In this document: one piece after another, positions 7,471 to 11,451 of the stretch | How positions within the stretch are numbered: the stretch's first letter is position 1 | Layout: each line of letters starts with the position of its first letter | Assembly (NCBI GenBank): GCA_019246495.1 | Contig: JAFAQI010000475.1 | Coordinates: 1 to 11,451, forward strand | From: Frankiales bacterium | Lineage (GTDB): Bacteria; Actinomycetota; Actinomycetes; JAFAQI01 | DNA: 11,451 nucleotides | Direction: 5' to 3' | The notes under the pieces: model-generated | Told to the model about the DNA's origin: nothing | What the model saw: the letters and a program-made list of their open reading frames with translations, nothing else | Databases searched by the model: none | Made by a program: the position numbers and the translations under genes

Positions 7471-8398
7471 GGTCGGCCGCCTCCATGCGATCCAGCCACT
7501 CCACCGTCGTCGCCGGGTCGGCCGTGCACCGGTCGGCACGCGGCTCGACCCTGCGCACCGGCAGTGCTCCGTCGACCGGCACCAGCGAGTCGTCGGAGAC
7601 GTCACCGTCGATGAGCGGCAACGTGCCGAGCCCGCAGGCGAACGGCAGCTCCGGCAGCGCAGCGGCAAGGGCGACACCGGCCGCGAGTCCGACGGACGTC
7701 TCTACCGCACTCGACACGACCACCGGCAGGCCGCACGACTCGGCCACTTCGAGGCACCGGCGTACGCCGCCGAGCGGTTGCACCTTGAGTACGACGATGT
7801 CCGCCGCGTGCAGTCCGGCGATGCGCAACGGGTCGTCAGCCGTGCGCACCGACTCGTCGGCAGCAAGGCGGACGTCGACGCGACGGCGAAGCGCGGCCAT
7901 GTCGTCGAGCGATCGCACCGGTTGTTCGGCGTACTCCAGGTCGAACGCGTCCAGCGCCGTCAACGCGGTCACGGCCTCGTCGACCGTCCAGGCCCCGTTC
8001 GCGTCGACGCGCACCTTGCCTTCCGGGCCGATGGCGTCGCGCACGGCTTCGACGCGGGCGACGTCGTCGGCGAGCGACTGTCCGCGTTCGGCGACCTTCA
8101 CCTTCGCGGTGCTGCAGCCCGACCCGCGGACGAGCTCGGCCGCGCGGTCCGGGTCGACCGCTGGGACTGTCGTGTTGACCGGCACGGAGTCGCGCAGCGG
8201 CGCGGGCCATCCGAGGTCAGCGGCCTCGCGTGCCGCCGCAAGCCACCGGGCGCACGTCGCCGCGTCGTAGTCGGGAAACGGGGAGAACTCGCCCCAGCCG
8301 GCGGCGCCGCGCAGCAGCACTCCGGTCCGCCGGTCCTGGCCGCGAAAACGCACCCGCATCGGGAAGTCGAACACGAGCACGTCTCCCGATGCGGTCAT
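7460..8398 (-). CDS. menC: o-Succinylbenzoate synthase MenC
   Basis: MenC is an enolase-superfamily enzyme that dehydrates SHCHC to o-succinylbenzoate in the cytosol. The 312-residue protein has the expected catalytic set in a TIM barrel: K99 and K101 in AKVKV, the metal ligands D132 (VRVDANGAW), E158 (YAEQP) and D181 (AADES), and K205 (VLKVQPLGG) at the end of strand six. The N-terminal capping segment includes GWGEFSPFPDY (34-44). The ATG at 8398 sits in a 4-nt ATGA overlap with the menA stop, with no clear Shine-Dalgarno, so its translation is probably coupled to menA. The frame is open back to 8764, but that extension is an out-of-frame reading of menA. Dipeptide epimerases share the fold; the men neighbours settle the assignment. 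Confidence 0.96.
   Translation of the reverse strand: MTASGDVLVFDFPMRVRFRGQDRRTGVLLRGAAGWGEFSPFPDYDAATCARWLAAAREAADLGWPAPLRDSVPVNTTVPAVDPDRAAELVRGSGCSTAKVKVAERGQSLADDVARVEAVRDAIGPEGKVRVDANGAWTVDEAVTALTALDAFDLEYAEQPVRSLDDMAALRRRVDVRLAADESVRTADDPLRIAGLHAADIVVLKVQPLGGVRRCLEVAESCGLPVVVSSAVETSVGLAAGVALAAALPELPFACGLGTLPLIDGDVSDDSLVPVDGALPVRRVEPRADRCTADPATTVEWLDRMEAADRAA
7480..7484 (-). promoter_or_regulatory. Shine-Dalgarno inside menC that fixes the menD start
   Basis: GGAGG on the reverse strand, within the last codons of menC, stands 9 nt before the GTG at 7470. It selects this GTG as the menD start and the resulting 11-nt overlap with menC. Confidence 0.75.
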
Positions 8399-9267
8399 GC
8401 GAGCAGCAGCCCGGCCGCGAGCAGCACCGCGACGGCGAGCTCGAGCCGGCCCGTCCCGCCGAGCGCCGGGATCAGCGCACGCCCCACTCCGCCGCCACGC
8501 ACCGCGTTGACCGGCTCGCGCGCCAGCGGGATCGCGAGCAGCACGAGCACCGGCCATGCCGAGTGCGATGCCAACGGCACCCCGATCGCCGCGAGCGCAA
8601 GTGCCGCCGCGATGAGTCCGACGAACAGCAGCCGGGTGCGCGCCTCGCCGATCCGCACGGCCAGCGTGCGCTTGCCGGCCACGGCGTCGGTTGGCACATC
8701 GCGCAGGTTGTTCACGACGAGGATCGCGACGGCCAGCAGCCCGGTTGCCACGCCGCCGATCCATGCCGCCGCGGGCACCTCCCGGTGCTGCACGTACGAC
8801 GACCCCGCGGTTGCGACGAGGCCGAAAAAGACGAAGACGAAGACCTCACCGAGTCCGGCCGATGCATAGGGTCGCGGCCCTCCGCTGTAGCCGAGCAAGG
8901 CGATGAACGACCCCAGCCCCACGAGCAACAGCCACCACGAGACCGCCGCGGCGAGCACGACGCCCGCGACCGCAGCGACTGCGATCGCGACGAACACCGC
9001 CGCGAGCATCGTCGGCGGTGACACCAGCCCGCTGGCGACCGCGCGGCGCGGCCCGGCGCGTTGCACGGTGTCGATTCCGCGCACTCCGTCGAAGTAGTCG
9101 TTGGCGAAGTTGACCGCGACCTGGACCGCCACCGCGACGAGCAACGCCAGCAGGAACCGCCACCACACCAGGCCGCCGGCCTCGGTGCCTGCAGCGGTGC
9201 CGACGAGCACCGGTGCCGCCGAGGCGGGCAGGGTGCGCGGCCGTGCGGCTTCGACCCACACGTTCAC
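8395..9267 (-). CDS. menA: 1,4-Dihydroxy-2-naphthoate polyprenyltransferase MenA
   Basis: MenA is a UbiA-family integral membrane enzyme that attaches the polyprenyl tail to DHNA, forming demethylmenaquinone. The 290-residue protein is strongly hydrophobic, with about eight to nine membrane segments. It carries both aspartate-rich prenyl-diphosphate/Mg2+ sites: NFANDYFDGVRGID (53-66) and NNLRDVPTDAVAGKRTLAVRIG (186-207). The WVEAARPRTLPAS start is typical of MenA. The start is GTG at 9267, with GGAGGG 10 nt upstream on the reverse strand. It is the first gene of menA-menC-menD, so membrane prenylation and two upstream cytosolic steps are produced together, and it is divergent from menE across a 61-bp spacer. 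I could not find a convincing promoter for it in that spacer. Confidence 0.96.
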   Translation of the reverse strand: MNVWVEAARPRTLPASAAPVLVGTAAGTEAGGLVWWRFLLALLVAVAVQVAVNFANDYFDGVRGIDTVQRAGPRRAVASGLVSPPTMLAAVFVAIAVAAVAGVVLAAAVSWWLLLVGLGSFIALLGYSGGPRPYASAGLGEVFVFVFFGLVATAGSSYVQHREVPAAAWIGGVATGLLAVAILVVNNLRDVPTDAVAGKRTLAVRIGEARTRLLFVGLIAAALALAAIGVPLASHSAWPVLVLLAIPLAREPVNAVRGGGVGRALIPALGGTGRLELAVAVLLAAGLLLA

Positions 9268-9316
9268 CTGTGCCGCACCCTCCGCCGCTCGCGGCCTGCG
9301 TCGGTTCCGGGCCGCC

Positions 9317-9322
9317 TACCGT
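9317..9322 (+). promoter_or_regulatory. Putative -10 box of menE (leaderless)
   Basis: TACCGT, the same hexamer as before purK, ends 6 nt before the menE GTG at 9329. No Shine-Dalgarno is seen at that start. The spacing fits a leaderless transcript; no clear -35 is visible. Confidence 0.45.
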
Positions 9323-9328
9323 CTAAGC

Positions 9329-10462
9329 GTGCCAGCCGACGGTCGACCGCGCCTCGTCGCCCTCGACCTGCCACCCGGTCCCGACTTCATCGCCGCGCTG
9401 GACGACGCCTGGTCGCGCGGAGATGCCGTGCTCCCGCTCGACCCGAACGCGCCGCCGGCCGACCGTGCGCGGCTCGCCGACGCACTCGGCGCAGGCGAAG
9501 CCGTCGAGCCCGGCACCGCGCTCGTCATCGCCACGTCGGGTTCAACCGGCGAGCCGAAGGGCGCGGTCCTGACCGCCATCGCTCTGCGCGCATCGGCCGA
9601 CGCGACCGCCGCCCGGATCGGCCGGCGTCCCGACGACTGCTGGTTGTCGTGCCTGCCGTGGCATCACATCGGCGGGCTGCAGGTGCTGCTCCGCTCGAGG
9701 TACGACGCGACTCCGCTCGTCGTACACGACCGCTTCGATGTGGAGCGGGTCGCGGCCGAGCACGACCCGACCCTGGTCTCGCTCGTGCCGACGCAGCTCG
9801 TGCGGCTGCTCGATGCCGGCGTCGACCTGACGAGGTTCCGCGCCATCCTGCTCGGCGGCGCACCTGCTCCGCCGCCGCTGCTCGAGCGAGCGCGCGCCGA
9901 CGGAGTGCGGGTGGTCACGACGTATGGCATGAGCGAGACCGCGGGTGGCTGCGTCTATGACGGCCGTCCACTCGACGGCGTCGACGTCCGCATCGCGGAT
10001 GACGGTCGCGTCCTGTTGCGCGGCCCGATGCTGATGACCGGCTATCGCGGCCGGCCCGACCTGACGGCCGAAGCGCTACGCGACGGCTGGCTGCACACCG
10101 ACGACCTGGGCCGGTGGGACGGTACGCATCTCGTCGTCGACGGCCGTCGCGACGACGTCATCGTGACCGGCGGCGAGAACGTCGCCGCCACTCGCGTCGC
10201 CGCGCTGCTTGCCGAGCATCCCGCCGTCGCCGACGTCGCGGTCACCGGCGTCGCCGACGCGCAGTGGGGGGAGCGGGTCGTCGCGGTCGTCGTCGCGCGA
10301 GGAACGCCGCCGACCCTCGCCGAGCTGCGACGGTGGGTGTCGTCGCGGGCGAGTGCAGCGCACGCACCGCACCAGCTCGTCGTCGTCTCCGACATTCCTC
10401 GGCTGACGACGGGCAAGCCGGACCGGCGCGCGGTGCGTGCGCTCGCTGGAGGTGGCGCCTGA
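9329..10462 (+). CDS. menE: o-Succinylbenzoate-CoA ligase MenE
   Basis: MenE is an ANL-superfamily adenylating enzyme that turns o-succinylbenzoate into its CoA thioester using ATP. From the GTG at 9329 it has 377 residues, the short form common in actinobacteria. Visible motifs are the phosphate-binding TSGSTGEPKG (69-78), WHHIGGLQ (111-118), TYGMSETAGG (198-207), the ribose-binding aspartate in LHTDDLGRW (255-263), the hinge at DGRRDDVIVTGGENV (271-285) and the C-terminal LTTGKPDRR (359-367) with K363 as the adenylation lysine. The frame runs open upstream to 9101 across the divergent menA start, which is rejected because that part is antisense to menA. Acyl-CoA ligases of other specificity share these motifs; the men neighbours decide. 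It ends one base from the convergent small gene. Confidence 0.95.
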   Translation: MPADGRPRLVALDLPPGPDFIAALDDAWSRGDAVLPLDPNAPPADRARLADALGAGEAVEPGTALVIATSGSTGEPKGAVLTAIALRASADATAARIGRRPDDCWLSCLPWHHIGGLQVLLRSRYDATPLVVHDRFDVERVAAEHDPTLVSLVPTQLVRLLDAGVDLTRFRAILLGGAPAPPPLLERARADGVRVVTTYGMSETAGGCVYDGRPLDGVDVRIADDGRVLLRGPMLMTGYRGRPDLTAEALRDGWLHTDDLGRWDGTHLVVDGRRDDVIVTGGENVAATRVAALLAEHPAVADVAVTGVADAQWGERVVAVVVARGTPPTLAELRRWVSSRASAAHAPHQLVVVSDIPRLTTGKPDRRAVRALAGGGA

Positions 10463-10463
10463 C

Positions 10464-10619
10464 TCAGGCTGCGCCGCGGCGCAGTCCGGACAGCCAGTCG
10501 GCGTCGCCGCCTTCGACGGCGTAGAGCTCGACCGCGTTCGGCGGAGCGGCGAGGTCGAGCAGCAGGCTGACCGGGACACCGGCAGCGAGGAGAGTCATGA
10601 CGCTCTCGTCTGAGGTCAT
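10464..10619 (-). CDS. Small 51-residue protein of unknown function
   Basis: A 51-residue protein starting MTSDESVMTLLAAGVPVS. A hydrophobic amphipathic-looking core (VMTLLAAGVPVSLLLDLAAP, 7-26) is followed by an acidic stretch with VEGGDADWL. The motif LLAAGVPxSLLLDLA resembles short conserved hypothetical proteins I recall from other actinobacteria, but I cannot name a function. It is too short and polar at its ends for a clear membrane protein, and has no signal peptide. The start is strongly supported: AAAGGAGG lies 5 nt before the ATG. The frame is open upstream to 10910, but that extension runs through noncoding repeats and another frame of the dehydrogenase gene. The stop is one base from the menE stop, in convergent orientation. 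Confidence 0.75.
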   Translation of the reverse strand: MTSDESVMTLLAAGVPVSLLLDLAAPPNAVELYAVEGGDADWLSGLRRGAA

Positions 10620-10624
10620 GGTCG

Positions 10625-10632
10625 CCTCCTTT
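10625..10632 (-). promoter_or_regulatory. Near-perfect Shine-Dalgarno of the 51-residue gene
   Basis: AAAGGAGG on the reverse strand with 5 nt to the ATG at 10619, the strongest ribosome site in the window. It directly follows a short hairpin (CGGGA/TCCCG, 10633-10645) in the leader. Confidence 0.85.
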
Positions 10633-10679
10633 CGGGAATGTCCCGATAAGCATCGGTCCGACAGGCCCAACAACTGTTG
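10633..10679 (-). promoter_or_regulatory. Leader of the 51-residue gene with three short inverted repeats
   Basis: Reading the plus coordinates, three perfect 5-bp inverted repeats lie in a row: CGGGA-ATG-TCCCG (10633-10645), CCGAT-AAGC-ATCGG (10643-10656) and CAACA-AC-TGTTG (10668-10679). The first two share bases 10643-10645, so both cannot fully form at once. The first abuts the Shine-Dalgarno. A weak promoter-like pair on the reverse strand (TTGTTG, 18 bp, TTATCG) overlaps them. This could be an operator plus leader or simple chance in GC-rich DNA. Confidence 0.3.
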
Positions 10680-10730
10680 AGCCGAACGGGCGAACTGGCG
10701 GGGCAATCGGTGCAACAGCAGGCACGGAGC

Positions 10731-10746
10731 CGTCCCGTCAGGGACG
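10731..10746 (-). terminator. Duplicated hairpin downstream of the dehydrogenase gene
   Basis: CGTCCC-GTCA-GGGACG forms a 6-bp stem and tetraloop 23 nt past the stop codon. It is the second of two tandem copies, without a U-run, and could act with the first as a terminator pair. Confidence 0.45.
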
Positions 10747-10761
10747 TCCCAGAGCTCGCCC

Positions 10762-10777
10762 CGTCCCGTCAGGGACG
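10762..10777 (-). terminator. Hairpin with the dehydrogenase stop codon in its loop
   Basis: The stem is CGTCCC/GGGACG. On the reverse strand the loop reads TGAC, and TGA (10771-10769) is the stop codon of the UDP-glucose dehydrogenase. It could be a terminator or 3' stabilising hairpin that a terminating ribosome would cover. Confidence 0.45.
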
Positions 10778-11320
10778 TCCCAGAGCGCGATAGTGCCAAC
10801 CGGCGTCTCGCCAGCGGTCGGGGTCGAGCGCGTTGCGGCCGTCGACGATGTTGCGCCGGGCGACGACGCCGCCGAGCAGGTCCGGGTCCATGTCGCGGAA
10901 CTCGCGCCACTCCGTGAGATGCAGTACGACGTGGGCATCGCGCGCCGCGTCGACCGCGGACTCGGCGTAGGTCAGCGCGGGGTAGTGCCGGCGCGCGACG
11001 TCGAGCGCGGCGGGGTCATAGACAGTGACGACCGCACCGCGCTCCTTGATGCGGCTCGCGACATCGAGCGCGGGGGAGTCGCGGATGTCGTCGCTGTTGG
11101 GTTTGAACGACGCACCCAGCACGCCGACGCGTCGACCGGCAAGGTCGCCGTCGACCGACTCGAGCGCGAGGTCGACCATGCGCGCGCGCCGGCGCTGGTT
11201 GATCGCGTCGACTTCGCGCAGGAAGGACAGGGCTTGGTCGACACCGAGCTCATCGGCCCGGGCCATGAACGCGCGGATGTCCTTGGGCAGGCAGCCGCCG
11301 CCGAAACCGAGCCCGGCGGC
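10769..11320 (-). CDS. UDP-glucose 6-dehydrogenase, C-terminal part (5' part displaced)
   Basis: UDP-glucose dehydrogenase oxidises UDP-glucose to UDP-glucuronate with NAD+, feeding cell-surface polysaccharides. This reading frame starts within the family pattern at AGLGFGGGCLPKDIRAF, which includes the catalytic cysteine (Cys260 in well-studied enzymes), and continues through the central helix and the C-terminal UDP-binding domain: GVLGASFKPNSDDIRDSPAL, VYDPAA, VVLHLTEWREF, IVDGRN and the usual ending ALGRP. An in-frame ATG at 11266 is not the start because the cysteine motif lies upstream. Upstream of about 11320 this strand no longer resembles the family, although the frame stays open to the window edge, so automated annotation would add 43 spurious residues. 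The missing preceding segment appears on the other strand at 11324. No N-terminal NAD domain is in the window. Confidence 0.9.
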   Translation of the reverse strand, partial: AAGLGFGGGCLPKDIRAFMARADELGVDQALSFLREVDAINQRRRARMVDLALESVDGDLAGRRVGVLGASFKPNSDDIRDSPALDVASRIKERGAVVTVYDPAALDVARRHYPALTYAESAVDAARDAHVVLHLTEWREFRDMDPDLLGGVVARRNIVDGRNALDPDRWRDAGWHYRALGRP

Positions 11321-11323
11321 CGC

Positions 11324-11451
11324 GGCGAGGAGATCCTGCGCGAGGTCTACAAGCCGCTGCTCGACGTCGAGACCCCGCTGGTCGTCACCGACTACGCCAC
11401 CGCCGAGCTGGTGAAGGTCTCGGCCAACGCCTTCCTCGCCACCAAGATCTC
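11324..11451 (+). pseudogene. Inverted internal fragment of UDP-glucose 6-dehydrogenase (runs off right edge)
   Basis: On the plus strand the frame starting at 11324 reads GEEILREVYKPLL, then TPLVVTDYATAELVKV and SANAFLATKIS to the edge. This is the stretch that normally lies about 45-90 residues before the catalytic-cysteine motif, and its AELVKVSAN includes the conserved catalytic lysine and asparagine (Lys204/Asn208 in the streptococcal enzyme). It is in the opposite orientation to the C-terminal part at 10769-11320. About 34 family residues (the FINAMAE to RFL region) that should link the two would be expected just beyond the edge. There is no start codon, so it is a fragment here. It is either part of an inversion inside one gene, a fold-back or assembly chimera, or a piece of a second paralogue. 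Confidence 0.8.

Larger units (their letters stand above)
10730..10786. repeat. 31-bp tandem duplication (two identical 26-bp copies)
   Basis: The 26-bp copies 10730-10755 and 10761-10786 are identical and start 31 bp apart. The right copy includes the last codons and stop of the dehydrogenase gene; the left copy lies just beyond it. Each contains CGTCCCGTCAGGGACG, a 6-bp stem with a 4-nt loop, and the overlapping palindrome GGGACGTCCC. Confidence 0.9.

Noticed and set aside
7471..7677. Upstream extension of menD
   Set aside because: The sequence is the menC gene read in another frame, rich in Arg and Ser, while MenD similarity begins near residue 11 from the GTG at 7470.
8399..8764. Upstream extension of menC
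   Set aside because: It is an out-of-frame reading of menA; MenC proteins begin close to the ATG at 8398.
10620..10910. Upstream extension of the 51-residue gene
   Set aside because: It crosses the tandem hairpins and another frame of the dehydrogenase gene, and the strong ribosome site points to 10619.
10769..11266. Dehydrogenase starting at the ATG at 11266 as a complete 165-residue protein
   Set aside because: The catalytic-cysteine motif FGGGCLPKD is in frame upstream of this ATG, so the gene is a broken larger one, not a short complete one.

Overview
This is a high-GC window (GC-ending codons almost throughout, frequent GTG starts, TANNNT promoters hugging start codons) from an actinobacterium; the order cannot be fixed from the sequence alone. 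Its core is primary metabolism: two purine genes and most of the classical o-succinylbenzoate route to menaquinone. No RNA gene, CRISPR array, insertion sequence, prophage or origin was seen, and no gene-free stretch exceeds 300 bases.

Layout, left to right. (1) 1-308, minus: N-terminal part of a class I SAM-dependent methyltransferase running off the left edge. (2) 355-3250, plus: purK, purE and an isochorismate synthase (menF) in one tight run. (3) 3259-5613, minus: a small disulfide-rich lipoprotein and a 616-residue secreted modular protein, separated by a strong hairpin. They sit between menF and the other men genes. (4) 9267 down to 5734, minus: menA, menC, menD with overlapping stops and starts. 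(5) 9329-10462, plus: menE, divergent from menA. (6) 10464-10619, minus: a 51-residue protein with a perfect Shine-Dalgarno and a hairpin-rich leader. (7) 10769-11320, minus: C-terminal part of a UDP-glucose 6-dehydrogenase. Upstream of it, at 11324-11451, an earlier segment of the same protein family appears on the opposite strand.

How the genes work together: PurK and PurE convert AIR to CAIR in purine synthesis. MenF makes isochorismate, MenD makes SEPHCHC, MenC makes o-succinylbenzoate, MenE activates it to the CoA ester and MenA prenylates DHNA at the membrane. MenH, MenB and the final methyltransferase are not in the window. The secreted protein and lipoprotein act outside the cytoplasm and have no obvious link to quinone synthesis.

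The main unusual signals are: the strand switch inside the UDP-glucose dehydrogenase at about 11315-11325 (small inversion, fold-back or assembly chimera); a 31-bp tandem duplication of a hairpin whose loop holds that gene's stop codon; three starts placed 6-7 nt after a TANNNT box, consistent with leaderless transcripts; and a chagasin-like lipoprotein next to a secreted protein with an HEYSE motif.
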